Origin: Opitutales bacterium
Lineage (GTDB): Bacteria > Verrucomicrobiota > Verrucomicrobiia > Opitutales > UBA2995
Direction: 5' to 3'
Assembly (NCBI GenBank): GCA_022824405.1
Contig: JAJDZZ010000012.1
Span: forward strand, 43,192 to 107,191
DNA length: 64,000 nt
Shown: positions 45,352 through 55,207 of the stretch, piece by piece
How the letters are laid out: each line of letters opens with the position of its first letter
Position numbering within the stretch: position 1 is the stretch's first letter
The notes under the pieces: generated by a model
Told to the model about the DNA's origin: nothing
The model's input: only the letters and a program-made list of their open reading frames with translations
Databases searched by the model: none
Position numbers and translations under genes: made by a program

Positions 45352-46647
45352 TTACTCGCCATTGGCCGGAGTCAGCCGAACTTTGGCGGAAATCAAACGT
45401 TTTTCATCCACTTTAACGGCTTCGATTTCCAAATTTTCTATGGCGACCTTCTGCCCCGCCTCCGGAATTTTTCCCAATGCGGAAGTCATCAATCCGCCGA
45501 TGGTGGAGACTTCCTCCTCCTCGATGCCGATCCCCAGGCGGTCCTCGATTTCGTGCAGAGGGGTCAATCCATCCACCATGAACACGTCTCGCTGCAGTTC
45601 CTCGATATGTTCCTCCTCGGAGTCGAATTCATCCTGAATGTTGCCCACCAGTTCCTCCACGATGTTTTCCAGGGTCACCGCCCCCACCGTTCCACCGAAT
45701 TCATCCCGCACCAGGGCCATGTGCAGCTTTTCCCTCATCAACTCCTGCAAGATACCCTCCAAGGTTTCGTCCGGACCGGTATAGACAACCGGCCGGGCCA
45801 TTTTCCGGAAATCGATCCGGTGGCCGGGAAGATCGCTCCGGAAGATATCCTTTATGTGAACGATGCCCACGCAATTGTCCAAATCCCCCTCACATAGGGG
45901 AAACCGCGTGTGCCCGGTGCGTTTGGCCAAGGCGATGTTAAATGCGTTGCTGTTGGAAATTTCGAAAAACTGGATCTGGTTGCGGGGCACCATGACGTCC
46001 TGAACCACCAAGTCTCGCATCGATATGACATTCTTGAGCATTTTTTGGGAAAATTCCGGGACCTGCGAATCCTCTTCCAAGCTCTCGATCTGCTCCTCCA
46101 CATCCAGGAGGTTGAGGCCGTTTTGCGAATCGAGGCGCAGCCATCCGAGGATGGGGCGGGAAGCCCAGTCCAACAGTACCAGCAAGGGATGGGCCAGCAC
46201 CTGGCAGGCCCGAACACACCAGATGGAACTTCTCAAGGTCTGCACGGGATAACGCAAGGCCACCGCGCGCGGCACCAGTTCTCCTATCACGTAGCGAATG
46301 GCCACTGCCCCCAGGAAGGAGGCGGCCAGCAGCAACAACGAAATCTCCGTTGTCACGGTCAACCCCAGCCACTTGGTGGCGGCTTGAACAAAGGGGAAAG
46401 TGAGCAGGCCCAGGCCCAAGGTGCAAAGGACGATGCCCAACCTCAAGAACCGGAAGGTCCGATCGAGCCGGGTCAAGAGGTAGTTGATTCCCTTCTGACG
46501 TTCCAATTCCTCCAGAAAGTCCGGATTAAAATGACTGAAGCGGAGTTTGATCAGACTGAACTCACACGCTACGAAAACGGCATTGAGAAATACCAGGACT
46601 ACCGCCGCCACCGTCAACAGGGCCCAATACCCAAAATAAGCACTCAC
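45352..46647 (-). CDS. CNNM/CorC-HlyC family transporter-associated protein
   Basis: A 431-residue protein with a GTG start. An N-terminal DUF21 membrane domain with about four helices (LLTVAAVVLVFLNAVFVACE onward) is followed by two CBS domains (about 210-330; VQDVMVPRNQIQ, HMALVRDEFGGTVGAVTLEN) and a CorC_HlyC domain at the C-terminus (DGLTPLHEIEDRLGIGIEEE). Members are linked to magnesium or cobalt efflux. Confidence 0.88.
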   Translation of the reverse strand: MSAYFGYWALLTVAAVVLVFLNAVFVACEFSLIKLRFSHFNPDFLEELERQKGINYLLTRLDRTFRFLRLGIVLCTLGLGLLTFPFVQAATKWLGLTVTTEISLLLLAASFLGAVAIRYVIGELVPRAVALRYPVQTLRSSIWCVRACQVLAHPLLVLLDWASRPILGWLRLDSQNGLNLLDVEEQIESLEEDSQVPEFSQKMLKNVISMRDLVVQDVMVPRNQIQFFEISNSNAFNIALAKRTGHTRFPLCEGDLDNCVGIVHIKDIFRSDLPGHRIDFRKMARPVVYTGPDETLEGILQELMREKLHMALVRDEFGGTVGAVTLENIVEELVGNIQDEFDSEEEHIEELQRDVFMVDGLTPLHEIEDRLGIGIEEEEVSTIGGLMTSALGKIPEAGQKVAIENLEIEAVKVDEKRLISAKVRLTPANGE

Positions 46648-46671
46648 TAATACCCGTTTACCAAAAAAAAT

Positions 46672-47784
46672 TCAGGACAGCCCGAGGACATTTTCCAGCT
46701 CCCGGCAAAGCCTTGCGTTCTCGGTTTTTCTTCCCACCGATATTCGCACGTATTCAGGCAAACCATAGGGCTCCATCGGCCGCACTATGACGCCGACTTT
46801 TTGCAATTTCCGGAACACGTCCCTGCCCTTTCCCACTTTTATGAGCATAAAATTTCCATGACTGGGAATGTAGTCGAGCTTGAAATTTTCACAAAAATCG
46901 GAAAATTCCCGCAAACCGGCCCGGTTGACCTCCCTGCTTCGTTGGACAAAGGGGTGGTCATCCAATGCGGCCAGGGCGGCGGCCTGGGCCAGGGAGTTGA
47001 CATTGAACGGCGCGCGGACCCTGTTCAGGAGGGAAGCGCAATCGGCCCCGCAGTAGCCGTAGCCGAGGCGGAAGCCGGCCAATCCGTAAATTTTGGAAAA
47101 GGTGCGAAAACAAATGATCTTTCTCCCTTCGGCCATGAGCGGGCGAAGGTCGACCGGATCATCCAGGTATTCGCAATAGGCCTCATCCAATCCGAAGATC
47201 ACGTGGTCGGGCAGGGAACGGGCGAAGTCGAGCACCTCGGCGGGCTCGTTGATCGTCCCGGTGGGATTGTTGGGGCTCGGTAGAAAGACCAATTTGGTCT
47301 TCTCCGTTATGGCTTCTCCCATGGCCTCCAGATTGTGGGTAAAACGCTTCAGGGGCACTTCCACCGGCGTCGCCCCAAACAACAGCGTGACCAGTTTGTA
47401 TACGATAAACGCTTGCTCGCCCATGACCACCTCGTCCCCCGGCATGAGGAAGGCGTGTCCGACCAGCTCGATAACCTCGTTGGAACCGTTCCCGAAGACG
47501 AACCGATCCGGTGGCAAACCCAGTTTTCGGGCCAGTTTTTCCCGCAACAGGTAACAGCCGCCGTCCGGATACAGGTGGGCCTGATTGAGAAAATCCCGCA
47601 CCGCCGCGAGAGCCTTTGGGGAAGCTCCCAGCGGATTTTCATTGGAGGCCAGTTTTATGGTCTCTTGCGGATCGAGCCCAAATTCCCGGGCCACCACCTC
47701 GATGGGCCTACCCGGTTCATAGACGGGCTGCCGGTGTACCGCCGGGTTGGCCAGATCCGCATAGGTCGGTTTTACAACAGGCAT
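46672..47784 (-). CDS. hisC: Histidinol-phosphate aminotransferase
   Basis: A fold-type I PLP aminotransferase of about 370 residues. Motifs are IKLASNENPLGASPKA near the start, SPNNPTGT in the cofactor pocket, DEAYCEY and the lysine segment RTFSKIYGLAGFRLGYG. ATG at 47784 is taken as the start rather than TTG at 47790. It acts in histidine synthesis; related enzymes can take aromatic substrates. No other his gene is in the window. Confidence 0.9.
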   Translation of the reverse strand: MPVVKPTYADLANPAVHRQPVYEPGRPIEVVAREFGLDPQETIKLASNENPLGASPKALAAVRDFLNQAHLYPDGGCYLLREKLARKLGLPPDRFVFGNGSNEVIELVGHAFLMPGDEVVMGEQAFIVYKLVTLLFGATPVEVPLKRFTHNLEAMGEAITEKTKLVFLPSPNNPTGTINEPAEVLDFARSLPDHVIFGLDEAYCEYLDDPVDLRPLMAEGRKIICFRTFSKIYGLAGFRLGYGYCGADCASLLNRVRAPFNVNSLAQAAALAALDDHPFVQRSREVNRAGLREFSDFCENFKLDYIPSHGNFMLIKVGKGRDVFRKLQKVGVIVRPMEPYGLPEYVRISVGRKTENARLCRELENVLGLS

Positions 47785-47814
47785 GTTCAATAAAACAAAG
47801 AAGGCGAGAAGGGA

Positions 47815-49038
47815 TCAAACGCTGATTTTTTGCAAGGTTGCAATATTTTCGATGTGGCGGGTTTGCGGGAACAAATCGAAGGGTTGCAACCGGCATATGC
47901 GGTAGCCGGACTGCTGGAACGCGCCCAGATCCCGTATTTGCGTGGTCGGTTGGCAACTGACGTAGATCACCCGGGCCGGACCAAAGGCGAAGAGTTGTTC
48001 GAGAAACTCCGGGCTGCAGCCCTTGCGGGGCGGGTCTATCACCACAACCGTATCATCGGAGGGGAATTCCACCCGGTGGAAAATCCGCGCCGCATCCCCC
48101 ACCTGGAATTTGCAACCCTCCAATCCGTTCAACTGCGCATTGTTGCGCGCATACCCGACGGCCTGTTCACTTATCTCCACTCCCACCGCGCCCTCGAAGT
48201 GTCGCCCGACGGACAGGGCAAACAAGCCGGACCCGCAATAGGCGTCGATCAGGTAGCGCAAGCCTTGAGCGCGGGCCTGTTGGGAAACGTGTTCGATCAG
48301 TTGCGGCAGCAAATAGGGGTTGTTCTGAAAAAACTCACTCGCCTTGAAACGGAATTTCAAATCCCCCACCGCTTCCGTGACGATGGTCCGGGGATCCGTC
48401 ACCACCCCTTCTTCAACCTCTCTCAGCAACAGGGTGGCTCCGTTCTTATAATTTCCGGGATTTACCAGAACCGATTCCCGCACTTCCGGCAAAGCGGCGT
48501 TAATTTTCTCCGTGGCGATGGGGCATTGCTCCACGTCCACCAACCGGCTGCGGCGGCCCACCTGGAGAAAGCCGATTTTCAATTCCCGTCCCCGCCGCGG
48601 CTTATGAAAATGGGGGGTCAGTTTGGACCGGTAGCCATAGGGGCGGGGCGACCCGATGGCGGGCTCGACCCGATGAGGTCGCTTCAACTCCCTATCCACC
48701 AACTCCTGCACTTGGCGGGTTTTTCGCTTCAATTGTCGTTCGTAGGCCAAATGCTGATACTGGCAACCCCCGCATTTCCCGAACAAGGAGCAGGAAGGGC
48801 CCACCCGGTGGGGCGAGGGGCGCAAAACTTCCATCAGGTCAGCGTCCGAGTAGTCGGCCCGATTGCGGTAAACGCGCGCCCGGACGCGTTCGCCCGGCAA
48901 GGAAAAGGGCACCCTGACCGGCCAACCGTCGAATCGGCCGACCCCTTGACCCAGGGGACTGAGGTTTTCGATCTCAAGTTCGATTTCCTGGTGGTAGGAA
49001 AACCTTTCCTGGGGAAGTCCTCTGGGTGGGCCGGCCAT
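47815..49038 (-). CDS. rlmD: 23S rRNA m5U1939 methyltransferase family protein (TrmA/RlmD)
   Basis: A 407-residue enzyme with an N-terminal TRAM domain (about 15-70), an iron-sulfur site with C83, C89, C92 and a later Cys in EQCPIATEKI, and the SAM-binding DAYCGSGLFALSVG. The catalytic Cys is in VIYVSCQPTTQIRDL. The exact target uridine among the RumA/RlmD-like paralogues cannot be fixed from sequence. Confidence 0.88.
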   Translation of the reverse strand: MAGPPRGLPQERFSYHQEIELEIENLSPLGQGVGRFDGWPVRVPFSLPGERVRARVYRNRADYSDADLMEVLRPSPHRVGPSCSLFGKCGGCQYQHLAYERQLKRKTRQVQELVDRELKRPHRVEPAIGSPRPYGYRSKLTPHFHKPRRGRELKIGFLQVGRRSRLVDVEQCPIATEKINAALPEVRESVLVNPGNYKNGATLLLREVEEGVVTDPRTIVTEAVGDLKFRFKASEFFQNNPYLLPQLIEHVSQQARAQGLRYLIDAYCGSGLFALSVGRHFEGAVGVEISEQAVGYARNNAQLNGLEGCKFQVGDAARIFHRVEFPSDDTVVVIDPPRKGCSPEFLEQLFAFGPARVIYVSCQPTTQIRDLGAFQQSGYRICRLQPFDLFPQTRHIENIATLQKISV

Positions 49039-49104
49039 AAAATGCTTTTAACCCCATTAGTGAAGTCCTACCCTCCGCCCTGATCAATATCGGATTGCCC
49101 GACC

Positions 49105-49914
49105 ATGCCCCTGACCGAGATCGACAGCCTCCAAAACCCGCGGATCAAGCTTTTAAAGGGCCTCATGCGAAAACGGAGGCGCGACCGACTTGGGCTCTTT
49201 CTGCTGGAGGGAGAGCGTGAAGTGGCCCGCGGCTTGGAGGCGGGGCTCGAAGCCACTCAAATTCTCCTCTGCCCCAAATTTTTTAAGCACGGAGCCAAGT
49301 CCGAGGCCCGGCACCGGGAACACCTCAACCGGGGCACACCCGTTGCCTACCTGTCCAAAAGAGTCTTTCGAGCATGTTCCTACCGCGAAAATCCGGACGG
49401 ATTCCTCGCCGTGTGCAAGGTATTCCGGACATCGCTTGATGACCTGCCGCTCTCTCCAAACCCGCTCATCCTCATCGTGGAATCGGTGGAAAAACCGGGC
49501 AATCTGGGTGCCTTGCTCCGCACCGCCGATGCTACCGGGGTAGATGCCGTCATCCTGAACGACCCGGTGACCGATATCTTCAATCCCAACGTCATCCGCG
49601 CCTCGGCCGGCGTGGTCTTTGCCGTTCCCTCCGTCGTCGCTACCCCCTTGGAGACCCTCCAGTACCTCAAAGCCCATCAAATGGCCGCGGTGGGGACCCT
49701 GCCGACGGCCGGAACCTCGCTATTTCAAACCTCCTTAACCGGCCCGACAGCCATCATCCTGGGCAGCGAAAAAGCCGGCCTTTCCAACTTTTGGTTGAAC
49801 GGGGCAGACGTGACTACAAGCATTCCCATGTCGGGCCAGGCAGATTCCCTCAACGTCAGCTCGACTGCCGCGGTCCTGCTCTATGAGGCCGTCCGGCAAC
49901 GAACTTCGCTATAA
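49105..49914 (+). CDS. SpoU/TrmH-family RNA methyltransferase
   Basis: A 269-residue SPOUT enzyme with an N-terminal substrate-binding part (SLQNPRIKLLKGLMRKRRRD, LFLLEGEREVARGLE) and a C-terminal knot containing VEKPGNLGALLRTADATG, IILGSEKAGLS and SIPMSGQADSLNVSSTAAVL. These are the three SpoU motifs, so a 2'-O-ribose methyltransferase of the RlmB/TrmH group. The target RNA is not determined. Confidence 0.92.
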   Translation: MPLTEIDSLQNPRIKLLKGLMRKRRRDRLGLFLLEGEREVARGLEAGLEATQILLCPKFFKHGAKSEARHREHLNRGTPVAYLSKRVFRACSYRENPDGFLAVCKVFRTSLDDLPLSPNPLILIVESVEKPGNLGALLRTADATGVDAVILNDPVTDIFNPNVIRASAGVVFAVPSVVATPLETLQYLKAHQMAAVGTLPTAGTSLFQTSLTGPTAIILGSEKAGLSNFWLNGADVTTSIPMSGQADSLNVSSTAAVLLYEAVRQRTSL

Positions 49915-49951
49915 TATTAAACGCTAACCATCCCAGGGAAACTCTCCATTT

Positions 49952-51037
49952 ATGAACGAGCAATCGGAACACCCGCCATCTGAACCGCAACCTGGAGGAG
50001 AATCCAGAACTTACCGGATGTCTTTTACCGGCACGGCCGGAGAATATTTCCGGATCTGGATTGTCAACCTCCTCCTCACCGTCGTTACACTCGGCATCTA
50101 TCTGCCATGGGCCATCGTCCGAAAACGCAAATACCTCTACGGCAATTCCTGGCTGGCCGAAGATAATTTCGGATTCCATGCCAATCCGGTCGCCCTTCTC
50201 AAGGGCTACATGATTGTCCTAACCTTTGGGGTAATTTATGGTCTCGGCGGGTACGTCAGCCCGATCATCCCGGTGATCGTTCTTGTCATAGTCCTGCTTT
50301 TGTATCCCTTCATCATCTGGAAGGCCATACGCTTTCGCACCCGGAATTCGTCCTACCGCAACATTCGGTTCAACTTCAGCGGAACATTGCCGGTTGCCTA
50401 TAAACGGTTTCTGCTCTGGGCCATCCTGATCCCCTTTACCCTCGGCCTCATTTACCCCTACCTAGCGTATTTGCAAAAGGATTACATGCTCAATAATTTG
50501 TCTTATGGGGATCTGGAATCCGAATTCAAGGGCCGAGGCGGCAAGTTTTATCCCCCCTATCTGGCAGCCGTTGGCATTGGGGTTATCGGGGTTTTTGCGT
50601 CTTTTAATTTTTTTTTATTTTGTAACCAGTTCGGCGGGGCTTTTATCCCAATTCCAGCCGCCCTGGGATTATTACTTTGCATGGCAATTGGATATGGGGC
50701 GATTATTTTTTCTTTTACTACGGGGAAATCTCTGATTTTCGTAAGGATTCAGAACTATGTCTGGTCCAAAACGAAACTGGGGGGTGGAATATCCTTCCAC
50801 TCGGTTTTTAAGTTGTGGCCTTTCCTGAAGATCCAAGTGGTCAATGGACTGGCCATATTTTTCAGCCTTGGGCTGGCCATCCCCTGGGCAACGGTGCGAA
50901 AGCTGAAATACCTGGCCGAATGCATGTTGGTTACCGCGGATAAGGATCAACTCGACAAGGTCGTTCAATCCGCCATTGCCAAAGAAAGCGCTGTGGGAGA
51001 TGCGGCGGTTGATTATTTGGACTTCGATATCGGGTGA
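49952..51037 (+). CDS. YjgN-like (DUF898) membrane protein
   Basis: A 361-residue membrane protein with the duplicated DUF898 pattern: FTGTAGEYFRIWIVNLLLTVVT, RYRNIRFNFSGT-like core (YRNIRFNFSGTLPVAYKRF), and IPWATVRKLKYLAECMLV. It has about eight helices and no known catalytic site. Its stop overlaps the start of the M48 peptidase gene (ATGA), a pairing seen elsewhere; the two probably act together in the envelope. Confidence 0.85.
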   Translation: MNEQSEHPPSEPQPGGESRTYRMSFTGTAGEYFRIWIVNLLLTVVTLGIYLPWAIVRKRKYLYGNSWLAEDNFGFHANPVALLKGYMIVLTFGVIYGLGGYVSPIIPVIVLVIVLLLYPFIIWKAIRFRTRNSSYRNIRFNFSGTLPVAYKRFLLWAILIPFTLGLIYPYLAYLQKDYMLNNLSYGDLESEFKGRGGKFYPPYLAAVGIGVIGVFASFNFFLFCNQFGGAFIPIPAALGLLLCMAIGYGAIIFSFTTGKSLIFVRIQNYVWSKTKLGGGISFHSVFKLWPFLKIQVVNGLAIFFSLGLAIPWATVRKLKYLAECMLVTADKDQLDKVVQSAIAKESAVGDAAVDYLDFDIG

Positions 51038-52080
51038 TGATACGCTTTTCCGCCAGGTATTTCGACGGTAAATCCTCCGCCGCAAAAACCGTCGAGGTGC
51101 TCGCTCTGGACCCTTCCATCCTCGAGGTTCGCCATGGGAAGCATTTCCGAACCTATGCCATAAAGGACTGCGAATTTGAGGCCCCGCTCGGCCATACGCG
51201 CCGCGTCATCCTCTTGCCGGATAACGGCCGGCTGGAAACCGATGACTTGGCCCGGTACGACGATCTGCAGAATTGGCTGCATCCCGGAATGGGACTCAAG
51301 TGGGTTCATCGGCTGGAAACAAGGTGGAGATGGGTTATGGGCAGTCTGGCCGCATTGATTGCTCTCATAGCCGCATTTATAATATGGGGCGTTCCCTGGG
51401 CCGCGTGGTTGGTCGCTCACCGAATGCCGGTTGAATGGCATGATCAATTGGGCGAGGGCGTAATGGATACGCTGGACAAATACTTTATGGAACCCTCGGA
51501 GGTTCTCCCCGAGACCCAAGCTGGTTACCGGGCTTGGTTCGATGAGATGGCGGGGGATTTCGAAGGCGAACACACCTATGCCCTTCATTTTCGATCCTGG
51601 GATATGGGAGCCAACGCCTTGGCCCTGCCCAATGGAATCGTGGTGGTCACCGATTCCCTCATCGATCTGATTTCCATCCGGGAAGAATTCGAGGCCATTG
51701 TTGCTCACGAAATCGGTCATGTCATTCATCGGCACGCCATGCAAATGGCGCTTCGGGATGCGGGAATATTCATATTCATCTCCACCTTTTTGGGGGACTT
51801 GGCCTCCGCCTCCTCTCTCGCCTCCGCCATACCTATTATTCTCATTGAAAGCAGCTATTCCAGAAGTCTCGAAAAAGAAGCTGACCTGGTATCCGGAACA
51901 TGGCTGCAAGCCAAATACGGATCGACTGAACCGTTAAAATCGATTCTCATCAAACTGCACCGGGGCAAGGGCGGTGTGGAAATCCCGGAGTTGTTGTCGA
52001 CCCACCCGGATCTGAAAAACCGCATCCTGCTTTTGGAGAAAACATTCCCGCCCACGGAGGGCACAAATGGCGAAGATTGA
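51034..52080 (+). CDS. M48-family membrane metalloprotease
   Basis: A 348-residue zinc protease. The N-terminal domain (1-90) precedes a membrane helix (about 97-122), then the M48 domain with zinc ligands H225, H229 in AHEIGHVIHRH and E282 in LEKEADLVSGT. It is coupled to the YjgN-like gene. A 5'-truncated second copy lies 11 kb downstream (63293-63983), so this is the intact member of a duplicated pair flanking the helicase/sacsin-like island. Confidence 0.92.
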   Translation: MMIRFSARYFDGKSSAAKTVEVLALDPSILEVRHGKHFRTYAIKDCEFEAPLGHTRRVILLPDNGRLETDDLARYDDLQNWLHPGMGLKWVHRLETRWRWVMGSLAALIALIAAFIIWGVPWAAWLVAHRMPVEWHDQLGEGVMDTLDKYFMEPSEVLPETQAGYRAWFDEMAGDFEGEHTYALHFRSWDMGANALALPNGIVVVTDSLIDLISIREEFEAIVAHEIGHVIHRHAMQMALRDAGIFIFISTFLGDLASASSLASAIPIILIESSYSRSLEKEADLVSGTWLQAKYGSTEPLKSILIKLHRGKGGVEIPELLSTHPDLKNRILLLEKTFPPTEGTNGED

Positions 52081-52118
52081 CCACGGATTACACGGATGGA
52101 CACGGATTTAAAAACGGA

Positions 52119-52160
52119 GGGGGGACATTCCTGCCTGCCACGGCGGGAGGAGGGTCCCCC
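52119..52160 (+). terminator. GC-rich hairpin after the M48 gene
   Basis: GGGGGGAC / GTCCCCC and TCCTGCC / GGCGGGAGGA arms form a long imperfect hairpin 38 bp after the stop. No T-run follows, so termination is tentative. Confidence 0.4.
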
Positions 52161-52507
52161 AATTATTACGGAAAACGGACGGAATTAGGAATGGGATCTC
52201 GCAAAGATCGCGATGGTCGCAAAGACGGGGATGAGGAACCGGAGGCCCCTTACCCGCATTTCTCACAAATTTCTGAGTTTCTGCTCTGAGGCGGCCCATC
52301 AGCGGGCCCCGGACCAACTCGGCGAGTTCCAGCTAAAATTTTTCTCTCTTTTTCTCTCAGATTGGCCAAAACGATGCTCGCAACAACCGTGTCGACTCCG
52401 GGCAGAACCAGATCGAGCGGAATCGAAGCCCCGAGGTGCTGCTTGACTCTGATCTTCCGCTAGCAGTGGTATCGGCGGACGCGCGGTCGACCGATTGGTC
52501 CCCAATT
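52161..52507. other. Non-coding junction between M48 gene and the island
   Basis: No gene was recognised. CCCGCATTTCTCACAAATTT at about 52255 resembles the AGCCCGCAT ends noted near 21549, and a short minus-strand frame does not match a known family. This is the probable left edge of the island. Confidence 0.35.
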
Positions 52508-55207
52508 TCAGTCTCTGAGCGTCGACGCCTGCCCAGGTACGAGACAGGCTAGGTTCTCGACGGTCGGCAAGGCGAACGGGAGATCCAGTGCATCGATTTG
52601 GGATTCCACATACTGTCGTGCGCTCGCAATAAGATCCGAGACGTCGAGCGCCGGGTCGGCATCGGTGAAGATGGGGCTACGGGGTTTGTCGGCAAGTGGG
52701 TTCAGGAGCTGCATGAGTTCCCAATCACGAATGAGGTTCCAGTTGGCGTCTGCACCCGATTGCGCGGCGACGAGGACGCCGCGAATGGGTCCATTGGAGC
52801 CGGTGATTCGATCACGCACACTGAAAACGAAGATGGGAGCGTCTAGGCCCCGGATGGTGGCGAAAGCCCCGGTCAGTTCGACAGCATCCCGAACCGCTCG
52901 GTCGACAACCCGTAGCCCGACCCCTGCGACATCCTCCCCCTCTTTGGGTTGCGGTTCTCGGGCGAAGAGAAGGTCATAGCGGTCGGTTGCTGCGATCAAG
53001 AAGTCGTCGTTCCAAGCCTCCGGTGGACGGAAGCTCAGGCGAAGGTTGTCCGCTTGGGCGGGCCGCCGGCCCCGAAAGGCGAGGACTGCTTTGAAGAATG
53101 GCACCAGATCCGGAAGATCCACACGCGGGATTTGATCCGCCACGGTTCCGAAATCGAAGCGAGCTACATGGCCGATGAGATTCTGTACGGTCTGCACCGC
53201 GTCCTCACTGCCGAATGTCGCGGTCTCGGCATCGAACCAATCGTCGAGCGTTTGGCCCCTGAGTGCGGAATCGGCGTCGGCGAATACCTTGGTGAACATG
53301 CTTGGGGATGCCATCCCGATCACGAGCTGGCGAATGTCCTCGGGATCGTCCATCGCACCTTGGAAAGCCAAGTTGATTCGCATCAGCTTCTCGTCCAGAA
53401 GATCCCAAATACGACTCTCCACGGTGTTCGGGTTCCGCACCGTTACTACATCGACTGGATCGGTCTGGCCGTAGCGGCTTAAGCGCCCAACCCGCTGGTG
53501 CAGGCGCATCGGGTTCCAAGGCAGATCCACATGAATCAATGCGCTACAGTTTTCCTGAAGGTCGACGCCCTCGCCAGCGGCCTCCGTAGAAACGAGAAAG
53601 CGAACTTCTCCCCGGTTGAAACGCACCGCCGCAAGGTGTCGGTCTTCCGTCAGGCGAGAGAATTTGCCAAACGAATCTCGCACACCCTCGACGAAGCCAT
53701 CTCCGTTGATGAATGTCACACATCCGTCACCATAGCGGTTGTGCAGCGCACTCATGAGTAGCGCCTGGGTTGCCTTGTACTCGGTAAAGAACAGCACAGA
53801 TCTGTCGGCGAACGACTCGTCGACCACGGACAGGATACGCGCAATCTTCGTCTCGTCGGTGACATCATTTGCCGACGCGAGTAATTCCTCCAGTGCCGGG
53901 ATCTCATTCGGGTTAAGGTCGACTCCGCTTATGCCTTCCGCCACCCGTTCTTCCAACCAACCGATCTCGTCCATGTTCGCCGGGTCATCCTCAGCCCGTA
54001 ACTCCTGTAGGCGGACCAGATCCTCATGCGATTCCTCCAGCCGGGCTTTCGCTTCACGGAGCCGGGCGAGTCGTCCAGTGAGAGCCCGTTGCACTGCTGC
54101 CACGGAACTCGACGCGAGCTTCTGCATCGTAATCAGTATTAGGATCACCATGCGCCGATCCTGGGCACCAAGGCTGGAGGCATAGGCTCTCCCAGTCACG
54201 ATGAACTGCGTGAGTTGCTCGTAGAAAAGCGTCTCTTGTGGTGAGTAGGTGTACGTCTCCCGCCTTGACCGCACTGGAGTGAACAGCGGGGTGCCCGACA
54301 TGTCCGTAACGGATTGTTTGTTGTTCCGAATCATGACGGTACGGAGTTTTTCGATCTGTTCTTCGAGAGGCTGTTCGGGATCGAAATCTTCGGGTCGAAG
54401 CAGTTTCAGAATGGAAAGGAATCCTGTGTCCTTGCCACGATGGGGGGTACCGGTGAACAGCACCATAGACTGGACCTTGCCACGTTCCTGCAGGCCCTCG
54501 ACGAGCTGATACGACAACGTGCGGTGGCCCTGCTCATCCACGTTCATGTGATGGGCTTCGTCGATGAGCACGAGATCCCATGATATGGCGTCGAACAGGC
54601 GCTCCCAACGATTGCCCTTGTCGAGCCGCAACGTCTGGGCCGAGGCGATCACCCGGTCATGGGTATTCCAGAAGTCGGAGGTTTCTGTGTCAGCAGCGGC
54701 GACGTAGATCGAGAGCCGGATGTCGAACATTTCGCGCATTCGCACCTGCCACTGTTCGACCAAGCTCGCGGGGGCCAGTATCAGCAGCCTGCGCACGCGC
54801 CCGGAAGACAGCAGCGGCGTGAGGATGAGGCCCGCTTCGATGGTCTTGCCAAGCCCGACATCGTCGGCCACCAGCCAGCGCGTGGGCCACGATTCGAGAA
54901 CGCGCTTGCAGACCCAGAGTTGGTGCGGCAGCAAGTCGATGCGGGATCGGGAAAAAATCCCCCAAGCATCGTTGACAGAACGAATGCACTCGCCGAGGAT
55001 TCGCGTGACGACCTGCAGCGCGGAATCGAGCCGTCTGGCAGCCATCCGATCCGTCAGACCGTCGATGGGTTCGAGGTCGGCCGCCAGACATTCCTCTATC
55101 CCGTGCTCAAAGCGGGCAACGACGCTCTTGCCTTGATCCAGCACGACTTGGCCGGAACCAAAGCGGGGATGCCGGATTGCCGCGTTCGTACTGAAAGGCG
55201 CCATCAC
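52508..55207 (-). CDS. SNF2-type (RapA/HepA-like) DEAH helicase
   Basis: An 899-residue superfamily 2 ATPase. After a small N-terminal beta domain (about 10-50) come Walker A ADDVGLGKTIEAGL (about 114-127), motif II VLIDEAHHM, motif III FTGTPHRGKD, then the second RecA lobe with SVLFFTEYKATQALL, STEAAGEGVDLQ and QRVGRLSRYGQTD (motif VI). A C-terminal part of about 270 residues is not recognised. The start is GTG (55207) or ATG (55204), overlapping the upstream stop, so it is translationally coupled to the giant sacsin-like gene. It is likely a DNA or RNA remodelling motor; nuclease motifs were not seen. Confidence 0.88.
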   Translation of the reverse strand: MMAPFSTNAAIRHPRFGSGQVVLDQGKSVVARFEHGIEECLAADLEPIDGLTDRMAARRLDSALQVVTRILGECIRSVNDAWGIFSRSRIDLLPHQLWVCKRVLESWPTRWLVADDVGLGKTIEAGLILTPLLSSGRVRRLLILAPASLVEQWQVRMREMFDIRLSIYVAAADTETSDFWNTHDRVIASAQTLRLDKGNRWERLFDAISWDLVLIDEAHHMNVDEQGHRTLSYQLVEGLQERGKVQSMVLFTGTPHRGKDTGFLSILKLLRPEDFDPEQPLEEQIEKLRTVMIRNNKQSVTDMSGTPLFTPVRSRRETYTYSPQETLFYEQLTQFIVTGRAYASSLGAQDRRMVILILITMQKLASSSVAAVQRALTGRLARLREAKARLEESHEDLVRLQELRAEDDPANMDEIGWLEERVAEGISGVDLNPNEIPALEELLASANDVTDETKIARILSVVDESFADRSVLFFTEYKATQALLMSALHNRYGDGCVTFINGDGFVEGVRDSFGKFSRLTEDRHLAAVRFNRGEVRFLVSTEAAGEGVDLQENCSALIHVDLPWNPMRLHQRVGRLSRYGQTDPVDVVTVRNPNTVESRIWDLLDEKLMRINLAFQGAMDDPEDIRQLVIGMASPSMFTKVFADADSALRGQTLDDWFDAETATFGSEDAVQTVQNLIGHVARFDFGTVADQIPRVDLPDLVPFFKAVLAFRGRRPAQADNLRLSFRPPEAWNDDFLIAATDRYDLLFAREPQPKEGEDVAGVGLRVVDRAVRDAVELTGAFATIRGLDAPIFVFSVRDRITGSNGPIRGVLVAAQSGADANWNLIRDWELMQLLNPLADKPRSPIFTDADPALDVSDLIASARQYVESQIDALDLPFALPTVENLACLVPGQASTLRD

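Noticed and set aside
47830..49083. A 417-residue open frame antisense to rlmD
   Set aside because: Shadow of a gene with all catalytic motifs on the other strand; no family resemblance.
52255..52280. Insertion-sequence end (CCCGCATTTCTCACAAA)
   Set aside because: Only a short resemblance to the sites near 21549 and 13008; no partner end or transposase could be shown.
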